Positions 1-12,520 of a DNA stretch of 64,000 bases are shown here, piece after piece. This DNA is from Epiperipatus broadwayi (Eukaryota; Onychophora; Udeonychophora; Euonychophora; Peripatidae), in NCBI GenBank assembly GCA_028023455.1, contig JAQFVV010006197.1, forward strand, positions 17,357,254 to 17,421,253. The letters run 5' to 3'. Each line of letters opens with the position of its first letter. Position 1 is the first letter of the stretch. The notes below the pieces were generated by a model. The model was given only the letters and a program-made list of their open reading frames with translations. It had not been told where the DNA came from and did no database searches. The position numbers and the translations under genes were made by a program.

Positions 1-3000
1 ATTATTTATATGTATTTATTACTTGATTTTATAGGTATGCTTTTATTATTAATATGCCAATCTCAAGCAAACTGATGAGCTTAATTTCTAAATATCTTTT
101 CTTTCTTCTTTTTAAGTAAACCTTCATGAATTAAGGTTATTAATATCTCCATAAAATATAATATATGATAAATTAATACGTTTGGCCAGATTGTTTTTAC
201 GAATCAACATTTTAGATTCATTTTTAATATAAAAATTTATTTATTTTACTCTGAATTCTGCCCGGGGTGAATCCAAAATTTAGGATAATTAATGCTCTGA
301 AATTTTAAAATGTTATTTATTAAATTCTGAAAGGGTGACTTATTTTTTGTTTTCTATATAACTACTAGTTTTACTTTATTTTTTATACTCTTAAATCGGT
401 ACTGTGGTATTAGAGCTGCAACATGAAGAATTATAATCATTTAATCATTAAATAAATTAGGTTATTAAATCAAAAACATATTTTAAAATCTACATTTAAA
501 AAAACAAAACAGTTATTATAAAATCAATTAAGGTGGGATTGAATTATTTTAAATAGCAAAAAAGAAGGGGGTCAAATCTTAACATATATTTTATTAAATG
601 AAATCTAAATCTCTCTATATATATGCTAGCGGCACAGCGTATTATTTATCTAAATTATGGCATTCAAATAAGGGTCATTTATTATTAAAGCAGTAAATCT
701 TTTTTTCATGTCATTAGGGACATTCAGTCATACTGCTTTACTGACATTCGGCTCTTCTTCATGAATTTATATATATATTATAACCCCTCTACCTGATACC
801 AAACGTACACATTATATGAGCAAATGCCCAGGGAGTCAATTCTATTAATGAATAGAATAAATTAACACTTTATTTTACTTTGAATTAATATTGAGACTCT
901 TCTACTTTTGCCTAACTTATAGCTTAGCTTAGTGGCAGGTTATAGGAAAGCCATAACATACAGAATATAAATAAATGAAGGAAGAAATACTACAAACCAT
1001 TAAAATAAAATATATGCCTCATTTATTAATCAACCAAATGATGGAGGCCAGTAAAGTTTAATTTATCCAAGTTAATAAATATAATTTCAAATTTGAACTC
1101 TTCCATCATCTAAATATACTCTATAGTAGCTACAATATATAACTTTAACAACAACAAAAATAATACTAAATAACTTCACTATCTAGCACATCTTAATCTA
1201 AATAGCTAAATTAATGTGAATTTGGAAATATGAAATCAATCTCGGGGAATTAATAGTCTGATTAAAGAAATTTTATTATCCAGTAATTTATAACTATAAA
1301 TAAGAAATATACTAATGGAATGAATTAAATAATGTTTTACTGGAGTAGCAATTAGATATTGAAGGAAATAGGGTATCTTTTAATCTTACATCATTGTCTA
1401 AATAATAAACTAAATATGTAACCTTTTTATAAGTTTACTAAATGATAAAGTATTTCATATAATGTCTGGATCAAAAGAACAATACTATCAGATTTCAGTA
1501 TGTTTATTATTAAATTACAAAGTAATATATTTATGTAATAATAGATATATGGAATGTGGAACTAGAATACGAATACATATAAGAACAACTAGAGTCAAAA
1601 TTTTGAATAAATAACAAAGCATAAATTCAAATAGATATAGCTAATTCATAGTGGGACTGTTTGTCCTAATTTCTAAATTCACAAATAAGTTTGCTAACCT
1701 GGGTTTGAAATCATTTCTATTACATATTTCGTCATTTACTGATTAGACATTTATGAACATAATTTAACAAATAAAATAATACCCTAATATTCTGACTTCG
1801 AATATATTTAGGCTATCTAACACATTTTTATTAGCGAACAACACTGAATAAATATCATATTATATTGCGGGCACGAACATATAAGCTGGAGAGGTCAACT
1901 ATTAATTATTGGAATAAAATAAATTACTAACTTTGGCTGTCAAGAGAGTAACTTTAAATAGCTCAATAAAATAATTCTTTTGAATATCTATCCTTTTCAT
2001 AAATTCAAAATAAAAATAATCATTCTGATGATTTAAAGCATGACACAATTTAAAATATATATTTTCTGATGTGCAAGTTTAATAATATTATAAACTCGCA
2101 TGTCTGCAAGATTACTCGCATTACGTGTGCGTCACATCTTATGCTATAATTTAAGAATAAAATCAATCTATTTACGTATTGTCAATTTACTTATGAATTA
2201 TTAAATAAGTGTTTTACTACGGATAATATCATAGACCAACAAACAAATATAACACTATTTCTACTTTAATATTCAATAAAGAATTTAATCTGATTATTTA
2301 TCTAACCACCAACTAAGTTACACATAGCTATGATTCTACGATAACACGAAAACTAAACATTCAAGAAAAATTTAAGCACATGAGGAATAAATAAGCACTT
2401 TGGTTAATAAATCTAACGACAAATATTGGCTTCCCCACCTAACTTTGAGATACATATTGGAACGTATCAAGAATAACTTTTATCCGAAATTAATAGAGAG
2501 AAACAGTTATAAAACTGAATATTTGCTAATTATATAAAATAATTGCACAAGACAATAGAGAAAATAATGTCTAAATTATATAATACATAAATATAATAAA
2601 ATAAATGGTAAACTGAAATTAAAAAACTTTTAGTTATGACAAACTATTATAAACTTTTAATGTCGATAAGTATTATTAATGAGGTTTTACCATTTCTGAC
2701 GCAATATTTCTTTCATATATGTGCTAGTCTGAAAGCTAAAATGCTCACTTCGAGACAAAAAAAAAAAAAAATCTCTTTTCAATAAAATACCCAAAACTTA
2801 TATATAATTTACATAAGAAATAATAATAATTTACCGGCGTATTGCCACTCGCAATATGCACTTAATCCGAGACGATCTAGAGGTCAAGGAAATATCATAT
2901 TGAATAAGCAAATAAATAAATAAACTATCATCTATAGCATATTAATAGCAAATGAACAAAAAAAAAAAGTCACCCTTCTTCAAGTTAAAAAAAAAAAATC

Positions 3001-3840
3001 ACTTGCAAAGTTTCTTTTAAACATAAACTTTCCTGAATGACGTGATTCCAAACGAAAAAAACATGAAACATAAAAAAAAATTTCTATATGACAAATATTT
3101 ACAATTTAAATTTAATTCAGCAATGTCCAATGTTCTTACCAACAGCTAATTGGATTTACTGATATGACGCGTAAGTAATAAATTTTTATAATAATAACGG
3201 AGATAACAAAAAGATAGTTTCAGCTAGATATTTCTTTTAATCTTTATCATTTAAATAATTCTGGAAATATTTTAATTTAACAGTAACTCTTAGCAGGTTT
3301 CAGAAAGAAAACATTATTGACATAAACTTTGTAAGTGGGCACGCACATTATTAATTTTGGTCCGTTGTTAATTAGTTAAAATCTGCAGTTCCTTAAGCAA
3401 TAATATTTAGTTTTTATAATAAATCCATACATCGAGGAGAACAAGAAATATACAATATTAATAAAATAAGTATCAGTAATCAGTTAATTATTTGAAATCC
3501 AAGCGTTCACTTCTTTAATAAAAAAACATTTTTATAAGCATGAATAACAGACAAAGTTATCATTATGTAGTAATTCAAAATATAGCATAATAAAATACAC
3601 ATGCATCCACTTGTTTTAACTTGATTTTTATATAAGCAGAATATAATTTGAACTGAGAGTCTATAGTGGGTTTTGTTAAATATTCCTGCATAGATTTCCT
3701 TAAGATATTATCAAATCCACACAATTTTATTAAAAGATTATAAAGTTCACGCACTTTCATTTTTTTCTTAATAATAATAATAGATATAAGCAAATAAAGT
3801 AGATTAAATTTATCAGAGTAGAAATACATTTAAAAAAATG
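1..3840. other. AT-rich DNA without recognisable gene
   Basis: No frame on either strand is long or resembles a known family; the longest open frame (84 codons near 3.6-3.8 kb, minus) is low-complexity Ile/Lys/Leu. There are A-runs near 2757-2771 and 2960-2998. CpG dinucleotides are noticeably more frequent here (for example around 2100-2140 and 2830-2880) than in the transposon-filled centre of the window, so this may be older unique host DNA. Confidence 0.6.
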
Positions 3841-5439
3841 GTTAATTTAAAGCTTAATTGAGTGAAGAATGATGAAAAATATACTCTGTTTAAATTATTT
3901 AACCTGACATCCTTTCCTTAAAGCTGTCTGGTAGATAAAATCCCCATAATTTCTTTTATAAAATAATGTTTAAAAGTTTTCCCTTGGGAGTTTAAAGCGA
4001 CTTGATTTCTGGAAGAGTAGAAGTGGCAGAAGCAGAATAAAGAAAGTAATGGATGAATGAAATTCTATTACTGACTATCACTTAAATATATCCCCTTTCC
4101 ATCAATCAAGAGGTCATTTTATCCTCCAAAGGTTAACTTCACCCTTTGCACTCAGTTAATGAAGGAAAAAAATATTCAAGAAATCTTTTTCTCCGAAAAA
4201 AAAAATCATTTTGATTTTCTAAATTAAATCAAATTGAATAAAGCAAAAAAAAAAATAATAATAATAACTTTTTATAATTTTGAAACACACGAATATTAAT
4301 TAGTTATTAAATAAAATGGTTGATAGCACAATTTAATTTGTTAAATAATCTACTAATCCAGATACCCATTAATCACACAAAAAAATGTACTTGCAAAGTT
4401 ATTAAAGATATTTACTGTAATTTAAATGTTTCATTGTAAATGTAATATTTTGTACTACAATTAAATACGAAAATGAAATATGATACAGACATACATGCAC
4501 ACACATATGCTACTATATTAATACTAAATTATCCTAACTAAAATATAACTGATATGGCTATGGATTAAATACATTTCATTAATTATAATATCTACACATG
4601 TGCCCATGCTAAATAGATCAGAAAACCATCTAAACAAAACATTTCATCAAATTTAATAATAATTACTAAATGCTTATAAGATTCTTAACTAATATCCATA
4701 AGCAACTTTTATAGATTTTAGACCATTAATCAAAATTTTTTTAGCATTATTTCCTTTTTTTTTTTTTTATTAAATGCAATTATTTTCCACTGATATAGTA
4801 TAATTTAATTAAAGTTTATTTATTGTGCCCATTCAGAAGGCCACAATATATATTATGTACTTCTAATATGGAGGTTATGACAAGTTCGAGCCCATACATT
4901 TCTTTTCAAGTCTTGTCCTGATGATAGTTGACCTTCCCAGGACCACTTATTTTGTATAAAAAGGCCTCTTGTCGTGATTCCAGTATGCCTGGCACACACT
5001 ATGCTTATCCACTTTCTTCATATAAAAGGTCTGCACATGATGACATCCACTGTATGCCTATCCACTTTTTTCTAAGCACTGCCCAAGAAGGGGGTCTTAG
5101 ACTTCATTTTCATCCAGAAGCATGATCTTTTCCTCTTAGTTCTTTGCCATTATGTCAGTATCGCCAAACTTTATATTATTTCTTTTGCTTATGACCTCAT
5201 TTTAGTGCTGTAATATTGCGCTCTGCTCAAAATATATTATATATGCCAAATATTACTAGTTTTGTTAATTAAAATGTTATTTCATTCTTATTATACAATC
5301 CCACCATCATAATTTGTTAGTTCTGTATTTAAGAGTATTTGCCTTGGGGAAAATAAAGTGTTCTTCTTATCAGTGCTAATTAAAAGAATTTTCATTAAGT
5401 ATTTTGTCATATAATCATGTTTTCAAATATATTTTATTT
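3841..5439. other. AT-rich spacer with a local duplication
   Basis: No gene is recognised. Around 4860-5130 the composition becomes more balanced and a short segment is partly duplicated: about 4991-5019 and 5041-5071 share the string tatccacttt with similar flanks. This balanced stretch may be the end of the LINE relic next to it on the minus strand, but I could not align it. Confidence 0.4.
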
Positions 5440-5640
5440 ATTTTCATGACCATAATGGCACGAAAAGTTTTCTTAGATCTGTATTGAATCTCTGAATGCT
5501 CCCCGTAATAATGTTAGTCACCATGTTTCAGAACCATATATAAAAGCATTAATAGCAATTTTATGTAAATTCTTTCTAATAATTGATTGGCATCTTAATC
5601 TTGGACCCACCAAAGATGTGTGTTTATTTATAGTATATGT
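5440..5640 (-). pseudogene. possible LINE ORF2 C-terminal relic
   Basis: Read on the minus strand, this segment contains IYGSETW, matching the LYGSETW motif that follows the RT domain of many APE-type LINE ORF2 proteins. Upstream residues (RLRCQSIIRKNLHKIAINAF) resemble the usual run-up to that motif. The motif is followed at once by a stop, and later residues need frame changes. No endonuclease or catalytic RT box is visible nearby, so this would be a short 5'-truncated and decayed copy. A chance match in AT-rich sequence is possible. Confidence 0.35.
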
Positions 5641-6040
5641 TATTTGATTAATAAAGAGCATATGAGAATAGTTTGCATGAATTTCATTATGAAATTACCA
5701 TTTGGCAAAACGCTTGCTAATTCACATACATACTAATGCATCCAATTAATTCATAATGTATATAATTAATTCATTATATTAAACTATATTGTGTAACTTG
5801 TTTGAGTAGTTTGATTTTTTTTTCTCCATTTCCAAACATACAGCCATGCATATACATATTTTAGTTAATGCATTGTTAATAGATGTCTCACTGTCTTCTC
5901 TGCTCTTCTAGTGGGCCGGATTTAAAATTAATTCTCGTGTGTCATCATTTCTATGTTATCTATTAGGTATTTGATCTGGGGCTTATGGAGTGGGTTCAAA
6001 TTCAAGTTGGTCCCTGACCTAAATCTCTGGCTGGACTGGG

Positions 6041-6190
6041 TTTGAAGTACATTCTTGAGTTACAGCTCATGTTAGATGGATAAACATGTTTTGACCAGTA
6101 CATAGACTTTTTTTCCTGGGCTTTTGAAGTACATTTTTGAGTTCCATCTCATGTTAGATGGATAAACATGTTTTGACCGGTACATTGTAT
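6041..6190. repeat. tandem duplication, about 82-bp unit
   Basis: Two adjacent copies begin at 6041 and about 6123. Both contain tgttagatggataaacatg and then ttttgacc with few differences. No coding function is evident. Confidence 0.85.
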
Positions 6191-6236
6191 ACAATGAGTT
6201 TTCCTGAAAGTTTGTGATGGTATTTTAGATGTATAC

Positions 6237-6395
6237 ACAGAGGCTAAATTCTCCATACAGCAGCACCATAAAGTGCAAGTCAGAGTAATGAATGGATGCA
6301 AGAAGGTTTTTGCATAAAATCCACATCTAGTGCCTATTCAACCAATGTCCTTAGACTAGTTTCTAGCTGTGGTTTTCATCAGTGAAGAGCATGAA
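6237..6395 (-). repeat. FB foldback-repeat copy a
   Basis: This copy runs opposite to the copies at 34, 40, 44 and 56 kb. Starting at cagaggc it contains the terminal motif ctccatacag, the segment tgcataaaatcc, and then the reverse complement of the core (gactagtttctagct and catcagtga). Only one terminal arm is present. The next feature downstream is the MITE2 hairpin; a string like tattttagatgtat occurs on both sides of this copy (about 6221-6235 and 6410-6423), so it may have inserted into the end of that element. Confidence 0.75.
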
Positions 6396-6409
6396 GAATG
6401 ACAATTGTG

Positions 6410-6590
6410 ATATTTTAGATGTATTTGTATATTGGGCTATTTCCATCATCTAATATAAGTATTAAACGTCTTTAAAATTTTTTAACTTTATTTAATGTAT
6501 TTGGAAAATTTGAATAAAGTTAAATTTTTTAAAAGACAGTCAATACTCATATTAGATGATGGAAATAGCCCTATATATAAATATGGTTAT
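6410..6590. mobile_element. MITE2 hairpin element
   Basis: Nearly the whole segment is palindromic. The left arm reads tgggctatttccatcatc and the right arm reads gatgatggaaatagccc; the match runs through both arms for about 70 bp and leaves a loop of under 20 bp. A second copy lies at about 30345-30530. It has no coding capacity. Target duplication is uncertain because the ends are AT-rich. Confidence 0.8.
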
Positions 6591-8332
6591 TTGCAAGTAC
6601 CTCTTAGATATACTCCATATTAATTCTTAACTTTTTTTTTGTTACTGATTAAGTTTGAATTATAGCATCCTAGCTGTATTTGTGGTTTTGCTTGCATGAG
6701 TAGGGGAAAAAACAATGTATTTGATAATTAAAAATATATTTAAATAACTATAACCTTAAAATTTGCTTAGAGAACCATGTATAGATGTAATGTGCATACA
6801 TATTAAAAAATAAGAGTAGGTAGTGGAATAGATGAGTTATATTAAAATAAACATTATATATAATATGAGTGTTTCTGTGGTATTCTATAATAGAAATAAT
6901 TAGTTATAGTTTATTTAGACATTGTAAAATTAACATTTAAATTGTGTGTGTGCATGCATGTATAATAGTTATTTTGACTTAGTGAAAAGTTTTAAAAAAA
7001 CTCTGATTACAATTAAAGTTCATTGTTAAAGGAATTAGTATTTAATACTCTCTAAACTATAATATTATAAATTAAAAAATTATTATTCTCTAAAATATTA
7101 TATTTGAATTTTGAGAATTTCTTTTTGAAAAATGTATTTAATTAATTGATCACCATTGTAATATTTTGGTTTATTGTTAAATAATAAATTGTTTATTTTT
7201 TTTAAAAAAATGTAATATTAATTTATGATGTTTAATGATTCAGAGTTAAAAAAATCTATTATTAGAGCAATTATTAATTAATAAAACCATAAATCGGTTG
7301 AACATTGATTTTGTAAAGATCACATGATCTATCTTATAAAAGTAGCTTACCACATGTTGTATTTTTTTAATTAACTGGCTGATTAATTAACTAATTAACT
7401 GACTAATTAACTTGTGAATACATTAAGCAATTAATCGATTTTAGCCCTTAAAAATATGAAAGGCTAGAAAATCATCTTCCAATTGGTCATTCGTCTCACT
7501 GCCATGTATCCATTCAATATACAGAATTATGAAACTCCAACAACTAGCTCTATGGAGGAAGGAAACATAAAACTTGTAATATTGGTTTGCTAATGTCATA
7601 GATATCATATATATATATATAATGACATTATTTTGAATTATCATTAACTATTAATTTATTCTTGTGCTAATGCTTTAAATAAAATGAAAATCATTGTGCT
7701 GATATTATTGATACAAGAATTGTGCTTAATTTTAGGAATAACTTATTAAGTCTTTATACAAAAATGAATTATACATTTTATAGTGATTTGCTATTATAAT
7801 ATTAATAGCAATTATATTTTTCATCTTGCTAAATTTTGGTAAAAAAAAAAAAAGAAAATTTGAATTAAGAGAAGTAATTAAAATAGCTGTAAGCTCTAAT
7901 AATTCTGGGCGTCTGAAATATATTTACCTTATCTTTGGAATAAATTATTTTGACAATGATAAATACTTTCATAATTAATACTCACATCTATGTTAGAATA
8001 ACGTTGGATCGGTTTGTAAAAGAATAAAAAAATGTTTATTTAAATGTTTGTAAAATTGGGGTGAAAATTATCTCGTTCTAAGGAATTATATTTTTGTCTT
8101 GAAAGATTAACCCTTTATTATAATATAAAATATATTTACTGAAGTGTGCTCTATTGCATGGAAAATTTTATTTGCCATGTGATATAAAAGAAATAAGGTG
8201 ATATATAAACTTCATATTACTTGGGATTGTGTCAGTGCTCTATTCATTGCATCAGATATTGAAGAATTAAACCACCAAACATCACATGATCACCATTTCT
8301 TATGCTTGCGCATAACTGTTATTAAAACATGC
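6591..8332. other. AT-rich spacer, no gene seen
   Basis: There is no recognisable coding sequence. Around 7368-7440 a degenerate run of ttaattaac-like units forms simple-sequence DNA. A short TA run lies near 7608-7621. Confidence 0.6.
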
Positions 8333-8427
8333 AAAACTCTCCATATAGTAGGGTCATTCAGTGCAAGCCTTCTGGTATCCATTGATTACTCTGGGTTGCA
8401 TTGAGTGGCACTACTGTATGGAGAGTT
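8333..8427. repeat. FB foldback-repeat copy b, short form
   Basis: The left arm (aaactctccatatagtag and on) is the imperfect reverse complement of the right arm (ctactgtatggagagttt). The loop contains cttctggtatccattgatt, also found in longer FB copies. The central core is absent, so this looks like an internally deleted FB element made of the terminal arms alone. Confidence 0.8.
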
Positions 8428-9405
8428 TTTCCTGTTTAATATTGGAAGAATTATTTAACAATTTGTGATCTTGAATCAAAATATTCTGAACTATGATGGA
8501 ATTTTTATTTCAACTGGAATACTATGAAATGTGCTTTAGAATCAGGAATTTTAGGACTCATAAACTATTTATAAATGATAAAGGGCAAAATGAATTTTTG
8601 GGTATAAATTAATAATATAAATTTTTTATAGGCATATAATATTTTTTTTTGCTAGCAATTTTTTTTTAAATTTGTATATATCATGTGCAGGCATTGTAAT
8701 TCTCAAAATATAGTTGAAATATTGTATAAACAAAAGTAATATGAACATTTGGTTGGGGATTGCTTAAAAAATGGTATTGATGTATGATTTTATAAATTGT
8801 TAATTTCTAAACTTTAAGCCTAATTATTTTGTTATAAATACAATGTGTTTTATTGGTCTTTCACATCATGTTTATGACATTATATGATAAATAGGTGTTT
8901 GAAATTATTTTCATATGTTGTTTTAAAATTATGCCTTTAGAGTATAATACATCATAGATGACATAAATATTGCATTGATATGATGATTGTCAAGTTTTAA
9001 GATTAGTGATATGGATACTAATGATATTTGCATTAGTAGATAAGTGTGGACTTTTGATTAACCTATCATTCTGGCTATCCTATTTATTGGTGTTAGAAAT
9101 AAAATGTTGAAAGCATATGTATTATAATATCTTTATTTGCTCTTGATCTCACCAGAGTAGTTTTTTAATGTAATGGTGGTAATATGCATAACATGAATAT
9201 ATGAGGTATAAAGATTATGATAACACGTTTTTTGTCTAAACTTAAATAATTATCTTATATAGGCTTAGAGATTCCTCCCCAAGTTAATGGTATTCTTTTG
9301 TTGGCAAAATTGTCTGTTAAATACATTGATGAAAAGTTCTTATATGAATGTTATAGTCAGAAAGATAGCTAGATTTTAAATATAAGAGAGAATTTTATAC
9401 ATTTA
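8428..9405. other. AT-rich spacer, no gene seen
   Basis: No recognisable coding frame, RNA motif or repeat pair was found in this stretch. Confidence 0.55.
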
Positions 9406-9527
9406 CATGACATAATAATACATGAGTTATCAACAGCAGATAAAATTGATCTACAACATTGTTATAAAAATGCATTAGACTAATCATTTTTATCTGCTAT
9501 TGATAACTCATGTATTATTATGTCATG
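9406..9527. mobile_element. 122-bp TA-flanked MITE
   Basis: Terminal inverted repeats of about 40 bp, starting catgacataataatacatg, match with a single mismatch and flank a 41-bp loop. A TA dinucleotide lies on both sides (9404-9405 and 9528-9529), as expected for Tc1/mariner-type insertion. There is no coding content. The near-perfect arms suggest that this is one of the younger insertions here. Confidence 0.85.
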
Positions 9528-9639
9528 TAAGTATTATTTAAATATATTTTAATTATCAGCTACATTTCATTCTTTTATTTCATTAACCTGAGCAAAGCCA
9601 CAGGTATAGCAAGTTTTCAATTTAAAATCATCCATATTT

Positions 9640-9790
9640 TTCTTACTTTCTTTTTTTAAGATTTATTAATTTGTCTAAATTTATTTTTTTATATACTGAA
9701 AATTACCAAAAGTTTTTATAAAAAACAAGTGCCACAAAGCAAAAATTTACAGCTTATAAAATTCTATACAAAAAATAAAGAAAAGGGAAG
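9640..9790. repeat. dispersed repeat segment A (copy 1)
   Basis: Shares a diverged but clear alignment with 22142-22260, anchored by cataaagcaaaaatttac-like and aatttgtctaaatttatt-like strings. Here A lies before segment B; in the second copy it lies after B. It could be untranslated sequence of the same retroelement as B, but the order is unexplained. Confidence 0.6.
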
Positions 9791-9879
9791 ATCAATTGGA
9801 TTGATGCAATAGTTGTTATAAAATTACAAACAAACTTTCATATTTACTTATTAATATAGATACCCTTCAATTATTATAA

Positions 9880-10440
9880 ATTACCCTTCTATAATTACAA
9901 TTATTATTTATTAATCAAAACAAATATCCAAATATAATATATACAATTGTTATATCTTAACCTGATACAGTTGATGATTGTATAGTGTCTAGTTGCGATG
10001 CAACTATTAATGTAAATGGCTTCAGGTACTCTTCTTAGTTGGCCTACCATTTCCAGATGTATTGTGATTATTTGACTCATGAGTAGGTGCAGTGGCACTT
10101 CCATCTGTCTGGTGGTATCTTGCCTCATTTCTGATTTAGATTCTAGCAGCTTTCAGTTCTAGCATGAATGTGCTTCATTGCTTTAGCCCTATAATAGAGA
10201 CAATGTGAATACTATGGCTCAGATCTGACTAAATTACTATTGTTTAACTTTACCTCCAACTGAACTGACTATTCATATCCAGATCCTCTTCCAATTGGTT
10301 TCAGTAAGCATCATTATCCCATTGGTGTGTATCTGCTATTAGATGTATGTTATCTATTTATATGTCTATTGGTCTTTGGTGATGAATGCTCAATCCAAAT
10401 AAGAAAATATGAAATCTGGACTAATCCATTAATTGAAGGT
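9880..10440 (-). repeat. dispersed repeat B, candidate LTR (copy 1)
   Basis: Aligns over about 500 bp with 21366-21906, with matching anchors such as gcaactattaatgtaa, gactcatgagtaggt and attctagcagctt. Read on the minus strand it ends in aataaa-containing AT-rich sequence, and it lies just downstream of the minus-strand protease relic at 10983-11454. It may therefore be the 3' LTR of that element with pol deleted between them. I could not define its ends or a target duplication. Confidence 0.5.
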
Positions 10441-10594
10441 AAGTTAATATAACATTTCCTTCCAATGCTAAAATTAACCCTGGAAAATGTAAATCATTCA
10501 GTTGCATTAGTAAGTCTTTATTGCTTTCTTGTTTTAGCAGCTTCAACGATTTTATCAGCAGGTCTGGTGTCTTCATTTGTGATCTGGTGATTTA

Positions 10595-10740
10595 TAACTT
10601 TGTTGACAAACCCATCATTGCTGGCTGGTGACTCTTCATTGTTGTGTTATGACTCTTCCTGATGGCTAATGACTTTTCATTGTTGGTTAGTGATTTTTCA
10701 CTGTTGGCTGGTGACTCTTTATTGTTGGTTGGTGATATAT
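10595..10740 (-). repeat. 21-bp tandem repeat inside a retroelement relic
   Basis: About five or six degenerate units are arranged head to tail; the best two are 21 bp each, of the type ggctggtgactctttattgtt. Because 21 is a multiple of three, the minus strand reads as a seven-residue repeat of the form NNEKSPA. It lies between the protease relic and candidate LTR B. It may have been a coding spacer in the ancestral polyprotein or a non-coding minisatellite. Confidence 0.75.
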
Positions 10741-10982
10741 AATTTAATCTTAGCTTAAACAACCATTGTTTGCAAACTTTTTAATGTAATCACAACTGTT
10801 GGAACCCATTTGATGCTTTCTTTGAACATATTGCAGTTATAGTTTGTCCTAGGATTCAAATCCATTTATTATCATTCTGCAACTAGATAGACACTTTTTG
10901 ATTTTATTTTTGTGAGCTGATTTACTTTAGTCATTTTAAAGCTCAATTGAGTAAACCAATCATGGTCTAATAAACTGTCATG

Positions 10983-11454
10983 CTAACCAGCAGGTACTAC
11001 AAGAAGCAAATAAGTTGTTTTATTAGATACAGTAAATTTAACTCTTGTTCGACCCAAGAGTGATATTTGATTACCTTGATAGTCAGTAATCATTCTCCTA
11101 TTAGGATGCAGGAGATAATTATTTTTTCTATTAATGGTAGCACACATCTTTTTTTTACACAAGAACACTGCAGAATCATTGTCCAGTTTCATTATTATTG
11201 GCATATCATCAATAATAATCCTGCCTATGGAAGTCAAATCAATGCATTTCACATTATTTAAACAGACATTGTTCATTTTAGTTGATTTTTCATTGCCCTT
11301 TTGGCTTTTTTGAAGTCTCTTCCATTTTTTTCTGAGAGTTTTGTTTTTTCTTTTTAAAACAAGTGGCTTCTCTGTGACTAACAAATGGATTTTTAATGTG
11401 TGTATATTTTGCTTTATAACATCTATAATAAAGTTTTTTTGTTTGTTTTTGCTG
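10983..11454 (-). pseudogene. Ty3/gypsy gag-protease relic
   Basis: An open frame of about 156 codons on the minus strand, starting just after a stop; no ATG is visible at its beginning. The first half is strongly basic (KNKTLRKKWKRLQKSQKG), like a gag nucleocapsid tail, but no CCHC knuckle is seen. The second half matches a retropepsin: IIMKLDNDSAVF stands where Ty3-type proteases have a LDTGA-type active site, followed by MITDYQGNQISLLGRTRVKF (family: TYTGE.I.VLG...V) and LLLVVPAG. The catalytic triplet D-T/S-G is replaced by D-N-D, so the protein would be inactive. More gag-like residues (LNKYPADK) lie upstream near 11490-11590 in a broken frame. RT, RNase H and integrase are missing. Confidence 0.7.
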
Positions 11455-11589
11455 ATTTATGCAGGTAATTTGTTTTGTCAGCTGGATATTTGTTTAGCCC
11501 AGTTTTCTGATTAACAATCTTAATACAGTAGTCAATTTTCTTTAATGGAATCACTTGATTCATTATTAATTCAGCTAGTGTTGACCACT

Positions 11590-12144
11590 CTATTGTTATG
11601 ATTCTTATTGCACAAATGAAACAGTATCTCAGAACTTTATTGCGGAGACCTGTAAAGTCTCAATTCAAAGCTAGCTTTTTAAGTTTAGTGGGAAAATTGT
11701 TTGGGGTTTTAGGGAGAAAAAGTTTGACAATAAAGATATTTTATCAAAAACCAGCTCTGCTAGAAGTATCAGAGTTATATGTGATTGTAATATCTTGTAA
11801 ATCTGAAATCCACATATAGACACAAATGTGGTTAATTTAAAGTCAGGATTTTTGATTTGATCAGAATTATGTAGGCTGGCCAATTGTCAGGATAGGTCAG
11901 AACAAACTCTTCTAATGAGCCAAATTTAACTATTTTGATTTTTTTTGCCATGAGAGAAAAAAAAAATTTCTGACTCTTCTTTATAGTTAACGAGTAACCA
12001 CTCATGTTTGATTTTTTTTTTAAATTTCTCTTGTCATGCTAATAATGTTAGTTGCAGTTTTAAAAGACAAATCTAAACAATCTAAAGAGGAGGAGAGAGA
12101 TTCTGTCTTTATAGTTAATGAATAATCACTATTTTATTCTTTAA
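11590..12144. other. degenerate spacer, possibly gag remnants
   Basis: Short frames exist on both strands but none matches a family I can name. By position it would be the 5' part of the gag gene of the minus-strand element next to it. Runs of T and A interrupt it near 11940-12030. Confidence 0.4.
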
Positions 12145-12520
12145 CAAAATAAATATATGCATAAAATGTATGGAGCAAAACTAGTTAATAGTTTAACTAG
12201 CCACACTTTTGTTCCTATCTCTGTTAACATTGTTTGCACTGAGTGCAGTGATATCAAGGGAAATATTAAAAAAGTACAAAACATCTCTAAAGATACATAC
12301 ACCATTAATATATGCCATTAACAAGAGGAATCCTTTCCAAAAAATGATAATGCAACCCATCATAATGCAACATGTAAATTAAATGTAAATTAGCACAAAC
12401 AATATATATCCTCTCTCTCCACTACATCAGTTGAAAGCTATCTAAGCACATTAAATTGAACTATTCATTAAAGCTTTGCTCCATATGTTTTTTTGCATAT
12501 ATTTAGTTACATTATATAAA
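12145..12520 (+). repeat. Penelope-like 3' fragment within inverted repeats
   Basis: 12200-12410 aligns with 18420-18620, the 3' end of the Penelope-like relic. Shared anchors are gtaaattagcacaaacaata and caccattaat, and a shared reading is VNIVCTE followed by ISKDT.TIN. The fragment is flanked by imperfect inverted repeats of about 50 bp: 12145-12200 (with gtatggagcaaaac) and about 12445-12510 (with gctttgctccatatg). Another copy of the right arm is at 21130-21190. Terminal and pseudo-LTR repeats in direct or inverted orientation are known for Penelope-like elements, which fits. Confidence 0.6.

Noticed and set aside
70-100. Hammerhead-like actgatgag at the window start
   Set aside because: No second core half or stems follow.
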